DNA from: Cesiribacter sp. SM1
GTDB lineage: Bacteria; Bacteroidota; Bacteroidia; Cytophagales; Cyclobacteriaceae
Length of the DNA: 64,000 bases
NCBI RefSeq assembly: GCF_020178975.1
Contig: NZ_JAHXBU010000003.1
Span: 1 to 64,000 of the forward strand
Direction: 5' to 3'
In this document: positions 8,882 through 19,500 of the stretch, piece by piece
Layout of the letters: every line of letters starts with the position of its first letter
How positions within the stretch are numbered: the stretch's first letter is position 1
Translations under genes and position numbers: made by a program
Notes under the pieces: model-generated
Seen by the model: only the letters and a program-made list of their open reading frames with translations
Database searches by the model: none
What the model was told of the DNA's origin: nothing

Positions 8882-9319
8882 AGAATGCCAGTCAGATTAA
8901 CCTGAATGTATGCGTTAGCACACATGCTACTCAAGAAAATGTCATATGGGTACAGAAAATACACATAACGTCTGTCTTGTACCATCCAGCACAGTAAAAA
9001 TTTGCTTCCGTACGCAATCGATTCGTTTAGAACTTCAGCACAATTCTAAAGACGCTTCTGATCCATCACAGCCGCTCTGCTGCACAGCCTGAGCCAGAGG
9101 ACTCCTGATTGATTTAAGGCAATTGTTGCGTTAAAGGAACCATGCACCACTTCCACAATCCTGTCCTGCTCTCAAACAGGACAGGCCAGAGCTGAATCTC
9201 TTCTAACTTCCCAAAATCACCGCAAAATTCAAGTTATATTATAGATTGACGCTTTAAGAGAGGATCTTTTTTAAAAAATTTAAGATTACAGCAAGGTCTG
9301 TATCTATTTTGTGTACTAC
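8882..9319. other. Intergenic region, no gene recognised
   Basis: About 440 bases without a credible coding frame. The last 80 bases are AT-rich and may carry the former promoter of the esterase pseudogene that follows. Confidence 0.4.
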
Positions 9320-9658
9320 ATGAATAAGCCTATCATAGCCTTTTCAGTTTTTAAGTTCATTTTGCTTTCTGCTTATGCGCTGGTGCATGGAACGGACTCC
9401 TGGATGGTTGGAGATCCAACCATGGTCTGCAAAAAGCCCGAGCCTGCCCTGGAATCAGGCTGGAGCCTAGGGGTGATGCCTCTGAAAGGGATTCTGGTTT
9501 ACACCCACCTGAAGCAGGAGGGAGCAAGACAGGTTGCTGGCTTGTTTGTAGAGGATGTTAAAGCGCAGCAATTACCCTTAGTAAAATTCTTCAACCAGCC
9601 ATCTTTTTTACCGTCGATTCGAAAAAGCAAAAAAAACACTACAGATGCATCAGGATAA
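9320..9658 (+). pseudogene. SGNH/GDSL esterase with large internal deletion
   Basis: The frame joins the two ends of a rhamnogalacturonan-acetylesterase-like SGNH hydrolase (CE12 type). After a signal-like start comes WMVGDPTMVCKKPEPALESG, matching block I of the family (GDST with the catalytic Ser, here GDPT), then WSLGVMPLKG. Directly after it comes YTHLKQEGARQVAGLFVEDV, then LPLVKFF, matching the terminal block (DxTHxxxxGA). The roughly 140 residues that hold the oxyanion Gly and Asn blocks are absent, the catalytic Ser is replaced by Pro and the catalytic Asp before THL is lost. The remnant cannot be an active esterase. It lies just upstream of an intact relative. Confidence 0.7.
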
Positions 9659-9864
9659 CATCCACTCCCTCAGTCAAAAAACTTTAATCTTTTTTATGGG
9701 AGCAATGTTTAAACTTTATTTAGGAGTTGAAGCAGTAATGCCTGGATGGAACCCAAAGCCAGTGCATTTACCAGGTATTCAATTCATATGTCTTAACAGC
9801 TTTTTCACAGAATCTAATTTTGCTCTTATCCCCTAGAGCCCGGAGCAGTTACAGCTTAGTTATT

Positions 9865-11421
9865 ATGAACTGTATTTTTGAAAAAATGCCCTTTGAAAAG
9901 CAAGTGATTTCCCTGCTGATGCTGGTGCTTATTCTTTCTGCATTTCAGCAACAGGAAAAGCCAACTTTGTATATTATCGGAGATTCTACAGTGCGATACA
10001 GCAGCAATAATGGAGGACCCGGTGGTGCTGGCTGGGGCACATTTATTCATGAGTACTTCGATACCACCAATATCGCAGTAAGCAACCAGGCAATGGCAGG
10101 CCGTAGTACCCGTACTTTTCTCAAGGAAGGGCGATGGAATAAAGTCCTTTCCTCGCTAAAGCCAGGGGATTTTGTAATGATGCAGTTTGGTCATAACGAA
10201 GGCAGCATTCCCGATACCACCAAAGCAGGACACCGCGGAGTGCTAAAAGGCACCGGCACAGGAACAAAAGAACTAGTATGGCCCGACGGCTCTCATGAAA
10301 CTGTGCATACCTATGGCTGGTACCTAAGCAAGTTCATTGAAGATGCCAAATCGAAAGGTGCAGTTCCCATTGTAATTTCCATGATTCCCCGCAACAAGTG
10401 GAAGGACGGAGCCCTAGAGCGGGCGGATGAAGATTATGGCAAATGGGCAAAAGAAGCTGCAAAAAAAGGAGGGGCCTATTTCATAGATCTAAATAAGATT
10501 GTTGCCGACAAATATGAAGAACTGGGGCCGGAGCAGGTGAAAACCTTCTTTCCTAAAGACCACACCCACACCGATGAAGCCGGTGCCAGATTGAATACAG
10601 CTTCAGTAGTGGAGGGAGTGAGGGGCCTTAAAAGACTTAGCCTGAACAAATATTTAAAGAAAGCGGAAAAACAAAAACCTACGCTGTTTCTCATTGGTGA
10701 TTCTACGGTAAAGAATGGACGTGGCGACGGAGCAGGAGGTTTGTGGGGCTGGGGTAATTTTATTCCCCCCTTTTTCGACACTACAAGAATCAACATCGAA
10801 AACAGAGCTATGGGAGGTACCAGCAGCCGCACTTTCCGCACAAATGGCCTGTGGGAAAAAGTATTGGCGGATGTTGAGAAGGGTGATTTTGTAGTAATGC
10901 AGTTTGGCCATAACGACAATATTGCGCTTACGGACACCCTTCGCTCCCGGGGAACTATGAAAGGTGTTAGTAATGATAGCGTGGAAGTATATAACCCACT
11001 TACCAGACAACAGGAATGGGTGCATACCTATGGCTGGTACATGAAACAATTCATCAACGAAACCAAAGCAAAGGGAGCTACACCCATCGTTGCTTCTTCG
11101 GTTCCACAAAACAAATGGGAGAATGGAATCTTTGTGCCAAGTTATGAAGATTATACGGCCTGGGCACAGGAGGTGGCAAACCAAACCAATACCTATTTCA
11201 TCAACCTGAACCAGATCATTTCTGAGGGATATAAGAAGTTGGGAGAAGAGAAAGTAAGAAGTGCATATTTCAATGCAAAAGACCGAACGCATACAATAGA
11301 AGATGGCGCTGAATATAATGCAGCGGCAGTTGTAGAAGGTGTGAAGTCAATCGGAAGCCCCTTAAAACATATTTACTGGAGTATGGAAAACTTTAACAGC
11401 TCATATGAACTAAGGCTATGA
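9865..11421 (+). CDS. Tandem-domain SGNH hydrolase (rhamnogalacturonan acetylesterase-like)
   Basis: A secreted or envelope enzyme with two full SGNH domains in one chain of about 518 residues. Domain 1 shows IGDSTVRYSS (Ser), AMAGRSTRTF (Gly), MQFGHNEG (Asn) and KDHTHTDEAGA (Asp/His). Domain 2 repeats the order with IGDSTVKNG, AMGGTSSRTF, MQFGHND and KDRTHTIEDGA. All catalytic residues are present in both. Family members remove acetyl groups from pectic or other polysaccharides, usually with a single domain. The start at 9865 gives an N-terminal hydrophobic segment (VISLLMLVLILSAFQQQ) typical of export; 9886 is an alternative. No carbohydrate-lyase neighbours are present, so the substrate is uncertain. 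Confidence 0.85.
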   Translation: MNCIFEKMPFEKQVISLLMLVLILSAFQQQEKPTLYIIGDSTVRYSSNNGGPGGAGWGTFIHEYFDTTNIAVSNQAMAGRSTRTFLKEGRWNKVLSSLKPGDFVMMQFGHNEGSIPDTTKAGHRGVLKGTGTGTKELVWPDGSHETVHTYGWYLSKFIEDAKSKGAVPIVISMIPRNKWKDGALERADEDYGKWAKEAAKKGGAYFIDLNKIVADKYEELGPEQVKTFFPKDHTHTDEAGARLNTASVVEGVRGLKRLSLNKYLKKAEKQKPTLFLIGDSTVKNGRGDGAGGLWGWGNFIPPFFDTTRINIENRAMGGTSSRTFRTNGLWEKVLADVEKGDFVVMQFGHNDNIALTDTLRSRGTMKGVSNDSVEVYNPLTRQQEWVHTYGWYMKQFINETKAKGATPIVASSVPQNKWENGIFVPSYEDYTAWAQEVANQTNTYFINLNQIISEGYKKLGEEKVRSAYFNAKDRTHTIEDGAEYNAAAVVEGVKSIGSPLKHIYWSMENFNSSYELRL

Positions 11422-12096
11422 CAAAGGAACAGCATGCCTCCCAGGCAGCAAAAACTACTGATCAATGATGTTTAAACTTCCATCAATCAGGGAGAACAGA
11501 GTGGGGTTGGAGGAGAATTTATTAAAAAGTTAGCGCTCCGCCAGCAGACCATTGCTGAAAAGGATGCACGCTAGTAGATCCGCATCATCCTCTTCCAGGC
11601 ATGCCTGATCATTATGCACCGGATAGTATGCACATGGTCGCTTCAGAACATGAGATAATCACCGAATGATTCATGGATACGCTGCTGCAATCAGTACGCC
11701 AGAAATGTATAATCCTGCTAACCAGCCAAGGGTTCTGCCGGACGAATTTGTTAATCCTCTTAATTAGGAAATTGATGCAATAGGACAGATATTTTCAGCT
11801 AGAAAAGCAAAACATTAGACCAGCTTGATACTATCTTTGTTCTGATACTTGCGGCAATACTTGTTTAACAATCAATACTTTTGGAAGTATTATCCCATCA
11901 GGATACCGCCACTTGTATAAAGACTAATGCTGCAAAATAATTTTCAATAGCACATCCCGAAGGGATAGGCTTTAGCTTTAGCAGCGGTAACATACAACTT
12001 TATTTGTATGGCTTCCGTGTTGCTGAGGCAGGGGTAAGGAAACAAACAGTGCAGTCATGAACCAATGAAATTTATTTACAACCTATTATAAACAAC
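11422..12096. other. Intergenic region, no gene recognised
   Basis: About 675 bases after the esterase. No coding frame with family resemblance was found. The final ~100 bases are AT-rich and should hold the aldolase promoter. Confidence 0.4.
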
Positions 12097-13170
12097 ATGT
12101 CTAGATTTAAACCCGGAGTTTTGTGGGGTCCTGCCCTTAAAGAGTTATTTGATACTGCAAATGCAGAAGGCTGGGCAATGCCTGCCGTAAATGTAATTGG
12201 CACTCACAGCATAAATGGTGTACTGGAAACTGCGAGAGAAGTAAATTCTCCTGTCATCATGCAGTTCTCCAATGGTGGTGCTCAGTTCATAGCCGGAAAA
12301 AGTCTGCCAAACGACAAGCAACAGGCATCGATTGCAGGTGCTATTGCAGGTGCACATCATGTACACCTGATGGCAGAAGCCTATGGTGTTCCTGTAGTAC
12401 TACATACAGACCATGCTGCGCTCAAACTCCTGCCCTGGATTGACGGCCTGCTGGACGCTGGAGAAAAGTATTTTGAAAAGAACGGCAGACCCCTCTTCAG
12501 CAGCCATATGCTGGACTTGAGTGAAGAGCCCCTGCACGAGAACCTTGAGATCTCAAAAAAGTACTTTGAGCGCATGAATAAACTGGGCATGCACATCGAA
12601 ATCGAATTGGGCATCACTGGTGGTGAGGAAGATGGTGTAGATAATTCCGGAGTTGATAACAGCCTACTTTATACCCAGCCAGAAGAAGTAGCCCAATCTT
12701 ATGATACCTTACGTCAGGTGGGTGATAACTTTCTGATTGCCGCTGCTTTCGGAAATGTGCATGGCGTGTATAAGCCAGGGAATGTTAAGCTGATGCCAAA
12801 CATCCTGCACAATTCTCAGGAGTTTATACGCCAGAACAGAAACGCAAATGAAAAGAAGAACCCGGTAAATTTTGTATTCCACGGTGGTTCTGGATCAAGT
12901 GCAGAAGAAATCTCAGAAGCCTTGCAATACGGGGTGGTGAAAATGAATTTAGATACAGACCTCCAGTGGGCATTCTGGGAGGGAATCTTTAAATACTACC
13001 AGAAAAACGAAGCTTACCTACAAGCTCAGTTGGGCAATCCTGAAGGTCCTGACTCACCTAATAAGAAGTACTATGACCCGCGCCAGTGGGTACGTGAAGG
13101 TGAGAAATCGCTGGTTAAACGTTTAAAACAATCTTTCGGTGAGCTTAACTGCCTGAACAGAAACAGTTAA
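12097..13170 (+). CDS. fbaA: Class II fructose-bisphosphate aldolase
   Basis: This 357-residue zinc enzyme cleaves fructose 1,6-bisphosphate to dihydroxyacetone phosphate and glyceraldehyde 3-phosphate in glycolysis and runs in reverse in gluconeogenesis. The length and the inserts (LFSSHMLDLSEEPLHENLE) fit the class IIA type. Visible motifs are the zinc-binding VVLHTDHAA, HIEIELGITGGEEDGVDN, AAAFGNVHGVYKPGNVKL, FVFHGGSGSS and the phosphate-binding VVKMNLDTDLQWAFWEG. It stands alone with no sugar genes next to it, which fits a housekeeping role. It is distinct from the shorter KbaY-type aldolase at 56 kb. Confidence 0.95.
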   Translation: MSRFKPGVLWGPALKELFDTANAEGWAMPAVNVIGTHSINGVLETAREVNSPVIMQFSNGGAQFIAGKSLPNDKQQASIAGAIAGAHHVHLMAEAYGVPVVLHTDHAALKLLPWIDGLLDAGEKYFEKNGRPLFSSHMLDLSEEPLHENLEISKKYFERMNKLGMHIEIELGITGGEEDGVDNSGVDNSLLYTQPEEVAQSYDTLRQVGDNFLIAAAFGNVHGVYKPGNVKLMPNILHNSQEFIRQNRNANEKKNPVNFVFHGGSGSSAEEISEALQYGVVKMNLDTDLQWAFWEGIFKYYQKNEAYLQAQLGNPEGPDSPNKKYYDPRQWVREGEKSLVKRLKQSFGELNCLNRNS

Positions 13171-13285
13171 TATAGACCGATAGTAGTTTAACAATAAAAG
13201 GAATTTTATTTCCATATGTCAACTTTGGTACAAAGCAGGCTTTGGATATAAAATTCTTTTTTTTCGATTATTGAGTAGTTGGGTT

Positions 13286-13765
13286 ATGAAGCACTACCTT
13301 ATCCCATACGGGCTGTTAATAATAAGTCTTGCCTTACTGTTGCTCGACAGAATAACTGATTTGGAAATTAATTCAATCATTGTCTACTTCTTTATCCTCT
13401 TTATCGCTCTTGGAACAGGACGTTTGATAATAGGTGGATCATCATTCAAAATAGATATCAAAAAGGCTGTTGGATTTGCTCTAATCATAACAACATTGGC
13501 TTATATAGTAAGGTCATTCATAGTATGGGGCGGCAATTGGAAAACACAAACAGTAGTTTATCAAAACCTTCATTTGCCCAACAGGACTGTAGAATTTCAG
13601 ATGCAGGATATCGGCGCTAGAGGATATAACAGAAGGACGGTTGATCGAATAAAATTATTCCCCTTTATCGACTGGATTAGAGATATAGATGATGCCAACA
13701 TTGACACTGGAACCTGGAAAAAGGTGGATATAGATATAAATGAAATAGGTCTCAAAGGCGGATAA
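13286..13765 (+). CDS. Small inner-membrane protein of unknown function
   Basis: The ATG at 13286 (MKHYLIPYGLLIISLALLLL) is preferred over the TTG at 13271. The 159-residue product has three likely membrane spans in the first ~85 residues (YLIPYGLLIISLALLLL, SIIVYFFILFIALGTG, AVGFALIITTLAYIV) and a soluble C-terminal half rich in Asp, Ile and Arg. No family recognised. It lies between the aldolase and a group II intron, about 115 bases after the aldolase on the same strand. Confidence 0.6.
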   Translation: MKHYLIPYGLLIISLALLLLDRITDLEINSIIVYFFILFIALGTGRLIIGGSSFKIDIKKAVGFALIITTLAYIVRSFIVWGGNWKTQTVVYQNLHLPNRTVEFQMQDIGARGYNRRTVDRIKLFPFIDWIRDIDDANIDTGTWKKVDIDINEIGLKGG

Positions 13766-13784
13766 AAAATAAAATAAACACATC
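13766..13784. repeat. Direct repeat flanking the group II intron (right exon side)
   Basis: AT-rich 19-base segment that matches 14432-14450 in 16 of 19 positions. The pair brackets the intron almost exactly. Confidence 0.4.
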
Positions 13785-13787
13785 CCA

Positions 13788-13871
13788 ATCGAGTAGCCCG
13801 CCGTGAGCTAAGTTACTCACGGTGATGCTCTCACACCACCTGGCATACGGGTCTCGTGCCTGGCGGTTCAC
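13788..13871 (-). ncRNA. Group II intron domains V and VI
   Basis: Domain V (13871-13829): GTGAACCGCC pairs with GGTGGTGTGA around an inner stem GGCACGAG/CCCGTATGCC. Domain VI (13825-13788) is the hairpin CCGTGAG..CTCACGG followed by CGGGCTACTCGAT, where the A before CTCGAT is the likely branch-point adenosine. These are the most conserved parts of bacterial group II introns. Confidence 0.75.
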
Positions 13872-14429
13872 TAGGGATAGAATAGCTGCTCTTTACACTG
13901 ACTATTCCCTTGTCGGAGTTTAAGATAGGGCTAGCCATGCCTCCCTATAGAATTTCGGACAACCTATCGTTCAGCCCTTCATCACCTTGTGAGACCTCCG
14001 TCTGTCTATGACAGCTCGTTACCAGTAACTACTATGGCCTTTGCCGCCGTGCGGCCCCGTGACTTTTTGTCTCATATAAACCGAATCCTTTTCAAGATCT
14101 CCACGGGTAAGCGCATATTCCCGCGCCACGGTGGCTTCCTCCGATCCTGCGGCATCTACTAAAAAGAGATTGTTGTTCAGGGACTTTGACACCATGCGCT
14201 GCCTTACCCGTTCTTTCTAGCCTCCGTATGGCGTTTCTGTTCGTCAGTACCGGATTTTGCCGGTTGGCTTTTTTCACTGCATAACTCACGGTAAACCAGC
14301 CTGCCACTTGCTAACAGGCTTCGCCGGGGCGGCCCTCAGTAACTCGCTTGTAGGGGACTGGGCCGCATTCGGCTTTCACCCTCTGGAAAATTTGTTATCT
14401 TCCATACCAGATGTGCATACCGGACGCAC
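13788..14429 (-). mobile_element. ORF-less group II intron
   Basis: On the minus strand the 5' end begins GTGCGTCCGGTATG (14429 inward), matching the bacterial group II start GTGYG. The 3' end carries a domain V-like element and a domain VI ending CTACTCGAT at 13788, a common bacterial intron end. The total length is only about 640 bases. The intron-encoded reverse transcriptase, normally over 400 residues in domain IV, is missing; about 230 bases of non-coding sequence take its place. Mobility would need a reverse transcriptase supplied from elsewhere. GTGTG at 14431 is an alternative 5' boundary. It lies in an intergenic region, on the strand opposite to the membrane-protein gene next to it. 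Confidence 0.8.
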
Positions 14430-14431
14430 AC

Positions 14432-14450
14432 AGAATAAAACAAACACACC
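14432..14450. repeat. Direct repeat flanking the group II intron (left exon side)
   Basis: Partner of 13766-13784 (16 of 19 identical). Group II retrohoming does not make target duplications, so the repeat needs another explanation, such as chance in AT-rich DNA or insertion between older repeats. Confidence 0.4.
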
Positions 14451-14994
14451 AACAGCTTTCAGCCATTGACAATGCCAGTTTTAGGTTCTTCTACAGATCA
14501 GCGACACAGCTACTCTTGCCTATGAAGCAATGAGAACTTATTTCACCTGGTTTACCCCACTGCTGCTGGTTATAGCAGACCACTTTTTTACTCTCACTCT
14601 TCATTGATTTTTTAATATGCCTTAGTCCCGCTATCGTACAGGATAAGCATATTACCTAGTTTACAAAGCATAAAGCGTAACCAGCATTTATATGCTTTTC
14701 AGCCACTGGCCTTTATTTATCGCCCATCTTATCAAGGATTGATATGGGGTCAACCCAGACGGAGAAAAACTTTGTAGAAATATTTTTTAATTTTAACATT
14801 ATATATAAGGGTTGTTTTTGATCATTCTTTACATCTAAACCGTTAGTATATATAGTGTTCACCTCAAAGGTTTGAAAGGGAAAAGCAAATGACGGTAATG
14901 ATTGATCTGCTGCAATTTCTGGACATTAAAAATATATTAAAACAAAAGCTGCTTAGAGAAATTATTTATTCATACCGTTAACCTCTCTTCAGCT
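14451..14994. other. Intergenic region upstream of the toxin operon
   Basis: About 540 bases, AT-rich toward the end. No coding frame is convincing. It should contain the promoter of the operon starting at 14995; no box is clear enough to assign. Confidence 0.4.
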
Positions 14995-16491
14995 GTGCGT
15001 TTGTTTCTGACCCTGCTTGTGTTGCTGTTGCCATTTTATGTACTGGCACAAAGCCCTCTGCAATACCCTATTGCACAGGACAGCCTGATCCAGCGGCATA
15101 CGCTTTCGATGGATACCTTGCAGGCGCATAGGGATAGCTTAGCCGCCAAAGCCCAGCATAGGCTGGATAGTATCCATCAACAGTTAAGCCTGGTACAACA
15201 GCAACTGGATAGCCTCCAGGAAAAGGGAGATGTGGGTGTAGGTCGCATGCAGGACAGCTTGCAGCATCTATTAAGCAAAGGACAGGCTTTTGAGCAAATG
15301 ATCCTTGAGCAGCAGCAGGCTCTGCCATTGCCATTAGCCGATGCACCAGGCTTACAGCAGCAACTGGATCTTCCACAGCTGGGCTTATCAAACAAGGAGG
15401 TTCCTGGTGTGGATGTCCTGCAGGGAGGAGCAATGGATCTGGACTTGCCAAACAGCTCTTTATCTGAATTGACGCTGCCTTCAGCAAAAATGCCTGTTAC
15501 AGGTTTATCAAAAGATGTGCTATCCAAAGACCTTCCGGAAAGTCAACTCCCTGACATCTCACAGGAGAAGCTGCTGCAGGAACAACTCTCCCTGGGTCAG
15601 CTGCCGCAGGAAGTACCTGCCAAAATCGACAGCAGTACTTTTTCAGGTGAAAACCTGGATAAAAGGCTGGAAGAGCAGCTGCTTAAGCAAAAAGAGGTGG
15701 TTGCACTCCAGGAACAGTCAGGCCTGGCAGAAGACCCACTGAAGGACTACCTGCAGCAGGATGCCAAGGACCTGGCACAACAACAGGCAGGAGAACTTCC
15801 ATTGAAAGGGCTGCCAACAGATGGTGTATTGCAAGGAGACCTAACCGCAGATCAGGTCCAAAAAAAAGCTGTCGATCATTTTGCAGGCAAAGCAGAGGCC
15901 CTGGCCAAGGCAAGAGGGGATCTCAACAAGCATAAGGGCAGGTTCAAGGAGATCAAAAGCGTAAAGGAACTGCCTAAAAACCCGCTCAAGCGCCACCCCC
16001 TGATGGGTGTCGAATGGTACAAAAGAGTGGTTCCAGGATTACAGTGGCAGCTGGGTAAGGAAGATGCCATTAGAATAGACATAGGACCAAGACTTTCTTA
16101 CCTGGTGACAGACAAGCTGGAGTTAGGAGCTTCCGCACAAGCCAGAACAACAATAGGCAAGTCAGTGCCTTCCTTTGTTTCTCTGAACCATGACAGGGTA
16201 TGGGGCTACAGCCTGTTTGGAAATTATGAAGTAAAAAAAGGCTTCTTTGGGCAGATCAGTTATGAGCGCCTGAACACGCAGGCTATCCTGCTGCCTGGTC
16301 AGCAGGAGCGCCTACGGGAGCGGCTATGGGTTGAAGGGCTTAGGATGGGAGTGGGAAAGCGCTACACCCTCTACAAAAGGCTCAGGGGCTACAGCCTCAT
16401 CGAATATAATTTCAGCCCTTCTATTCACACGCCTTACCGGCAGCAGCTGCAGGTAAAGATGGGAGTAATACTAAAAAGGAGTATTAAATGA
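14995..16491 (+). CDS. Exported coiled-coil protein with C-terminal beta-barrel-like domain
   Basis: The 498-residue product uses a GTG start that gives a clean signal peptide (MRLFLTLLVLLLPFYVLAQS). Residues ~30-330 are Gln/Leu/Lys-rich with heptad patterns and repeated LPxxxL segments, so helical or extended coil. The last ~150 residues (from GVEWYKRVVPGLQW) alternate hydrophobic and polar residues in short strands with aromatic ends, as in outer-membrane barrels: IDIGPRLSYLVTDKLELGAS, WGYSLFGNYEVKKGFFGQIS, YSLIEYNFSPS. It is 64 bases upstream of the RHS-like shell gene on the same strand, so it may anchor, export or display the toxin proteins. No named family is recognised. Confidence 0.65.
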   Translation: MRLFLTLLVLLLPFYVLAQSPLQYPIAQDSLIQRHTLSMDTLQAHRDSLAAKAQHRLDSIHQQLSLVQQQLDSLQEKGDVGVGRMQDSLQHLLSKGQAFEQMILEQQQALPLPLADAPGLQQQLDLPQLGLSNKEVPGVDVLQGGAMDLDLPNSSLSELTLPSAKMPVTGLSKDVLSKDLPESQLPDISQEKLLQEQLSLGQLPQEVPAKIDSSTFSGENLDKRLEEQLLKQKEVVALQEQSGLAEDPLKDYLQQDAKDLAQQQAGELPLKGLPTDGVLQGDLTADQVQKKAVDHFAGKAEALAKARGDLNKHKGRFKEIKSVKELPKNPLKRHPLMGVEWYKRVVPGLQWQLGKEDAIRIDIGPRLSYLVTDKLELGASAQARTTIGKSVPSFVSLNHDRVWGYSLFGNYEVKKGFFGQISYERLNTQAILLPGQQERLRERLWVEGLRMGVGKRYTLYKRLRGYSLIEYNFSPSIHTPYRQQLQVKMGVILKRSIK

Positions 16492-16555
16492 AGTAAAATA
16501 AATAGATAACAAGTGAATCTACATTTTAAATAAGGTTTTCATAATACAATTTTAT

Positions 16556-19500
16556 ATGAAGAAGCCATTATTAGCTATTGTATTCCTAACTATCTCAGTG
16601 ATCCATGTACTGGGCCAAACAGCACCTGAAGATGTTATTGGACCTTCACCGAATGCTGCAGCCTTCGATAAATATGATAACGTACCAGTCGATTATTATA
16701 CAGGTGTACCCAATATTGCTATCCCCCTCCATACTATCATAAATAAAGAATTACAATTACCTATATCTTTAAGTTATCATGCAGGAGGGATAAGGGTTGA
16801 TGAAGAAGCAAGTAGAGTTGGTCTTGGGTGGGTGCTAAATGCGGGAGGCGTAATCAATCGGGTTGTAAATGGTATTGATGATTTTGATTCGCAGTATGGA
16901 TATCTAAAACATGATAGTCCTGAATTTTTTGATAATCAAACAACTGAAGTCTTGAAAAGGGGGGACAACATATCACATGGAGAGTGTGAAAGATACATAG
17001 CGGGGCGTACTGTAGATTTATCCGATTATTTAAGTGATGTTTATGAAACAAACGAGCAACTACGTTATGATTTGGAACCTGATGTTTATACATACAACTT
17101 TTTGGGACATTCAGGAAAGTTTTCATTAAAAAAGAACCTACAAGCTGTAAAACAGAAATCTAATGCTTTTGATATTAGGTTGTTGAGCAATGCAGGAGAA
17201 GGTTTTCAGATCACGGATCCTACTGGAATTAAGTACATTTTTGAAACAACTGAAGCTTGTACGATCTATACAGGTAACATACCTCCTAATTATATAACTA
17301 GTTGGTACCTAACCAAAATAATTGCTCCGACCGGTGCGGAAATAAACTTCCATTACACCTCTTTCGAAAATCAAGATAACACTGTAGAAGTCTTATATAA
17401 TGTGAACATCAAACATACACTATATGGAAGTAGTGGAAATCTTGAAGATGTACAATGTGCACCTGCTAATGGAGGCCAACCCTTATACAGTTACAGTTCC
17501 TTAAAAACTTACAATTTGGTTCTGCTAGATTCCATTACGTATCCCCACGGTTGTGTTTCATTCCGATATGATACAAGAATAGATCTAAAGGGAGACAAAA
17601 GGTTATCGAAAATACATGTCAGAAATAATGCTAGCCCTTCTTTTAATACTTCTTTTGAATTAATAAATAATGCTTATTTCACCGCAAATGCAACAGGAGG
17701 GGGTTTTACAAAGCCAAACACAACAACTGATGAAGACTTATTCTACAAGCGATTGAAGTTAAACGAAGTAAGACAACAAGATGCATTTGGGAACCATGGT
17801 AAAGTTTACAAGTTTGTTTATGATGAAAATTTGTTGCCTGCCAAGAATTCCTTTGCAAGAGATCACTGGGGGTTTTATAATGGAGCTAGTGGTAATAGCA
17901 CTTTTTTGCCCGCAATGAATTATATAAATCCCGCAAACAATGCATCAACAAAGGTTGTAAAATATACAGGTGCCGATAGGGAGCCAAATTCATCTTTTTC
18001 TCAAGCTTTTCTTCTTAAGAAGATTCATTATCCTACAGGCGGGGTAAGTACCCTCACCTACGAGCAGAATGACTTTGACATAGGTAAATCTATCAATGCG
18101 TTAGGTCATGTTCCTTATCCGGAAATTGAAGAAATATCAGAATCTTATTACACCAGGAGACTTTCAAACACTGATAATAATGAAAGCTTTTCCTTGAATA
18201 TACCTGAAATAATGTCTGGAACAGAAATTGAGCTTGTCATTAATTCCAGAGAGGGGCAAGATCAGGGGGGAACACCCACATATCCAGAATCGGCTTATTT
18301 AGAAATTTATGCAGAAGGAGCAACTACTCCAATAAAATATATTGCCTTAGGAACCCCCTCAGAATGGGAATCAATGGGAGACAATCGTTTTCGTAGGGTA
18401 GATCAGCCTAATCTAGCTCCTGGAAATTATACTGTTGTATCTCACATTGGCGATAATGTACTGTTCTTGAACTACATTGATTTTACTTTTACATTCACTT
18501 CCCAAATAAATTCCACCAATAACCATGAAGTAAGAGCAGGAGGTGGTGTAAGAATTGCAAGAATAGAAAACTTTGATCCTATTGCTAATAAAAAAATTAT
18601 ACAAAAGTATGAATATAGCTACAAAAAGGATAGAGACGGTGATGGTGTATTAGAGGAATACTCTTATGGAAGAAGATTATCAAGTTTACGGTATATTTCC
18701 GAAGAACTAATTCCAGCTTGTAAGGGTGGAGCACTTGCCTGTAATCCTTTTAGTATATCATCTTCTAGTACAGTTCAATCTTTGAGTCCTGTTGTGGGTT
18801 ATGACACAGTTATAGTATTGTACGGTGAAGGTGGGGAAAAAGGTAAGTCAGAATACTACTACGAAAATGTGTCAGATTTAGAAATTCGGTACCAAGGCAC
18901 CAAATATGATTTAGCGCTTGAGAGACCTGTTGGTGTTCAAAATTTTATCAATCCTAAGAATGGCCTCTTAAAGCAGAGTGTTGATTTTAGGTTTAATAAT
19001 ATGATAAATACTTTCGAAAAACAAAAAGAAGTAATCTATAATTATGTTTCTTCTCCAGTATTAACTCAAGTAGGAATACGAAAACTTACAACAGTTTATT
19101 CAAAGGCATTTACTGGTTCCGAGGATTATCTCTGTTTTACGGACTATTGTGATTGGAGACTTGCCCAATATCCAGCATTTCAGTCATCTTGGATCTATCT
19201 TGCTTCAGAAATCATCAGGCGTTACGATAATAATTCTAATCAATTTGTAGAGACAACTACTGAATATTTTTATGAAAGTGATGACCCCAAGCATTACCAA
19301 CCTGTTTCAATAAATAAATATAATAGTAAAGGAGGTAAACTGATAACTATACTTAAGTACCCTCATGATTTTGCTACTGTTGCTCCTTATACTTCTATGG
19401 TTAACCGTAATATAATTGCTCCTGTTATTGAGAAGTTGATGTACAAAGATGGAGTGTTTTTAACAAGTACAAGAACAAATTATAGAGACTGGGGAAGTGA

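Noticed and set aside
10476-11292. Long minus-strand frames across the esterase gene
   Set aside because: They are antisense to a gene with complete catalytic motifs and show no protein family features.
11480-11600. Faint resemblance to the N-terminus of an IS66-type transposase
   Set aside because: Only about a dozen residues fit, and the frame stops at once, so there is not enough to support it.
14092-14469. Frames of about 70 codons on both strands inside the group II intron
   Set aside because: They overlap structured intron RNA and do not resemble a reverse transcriptase or maturase.
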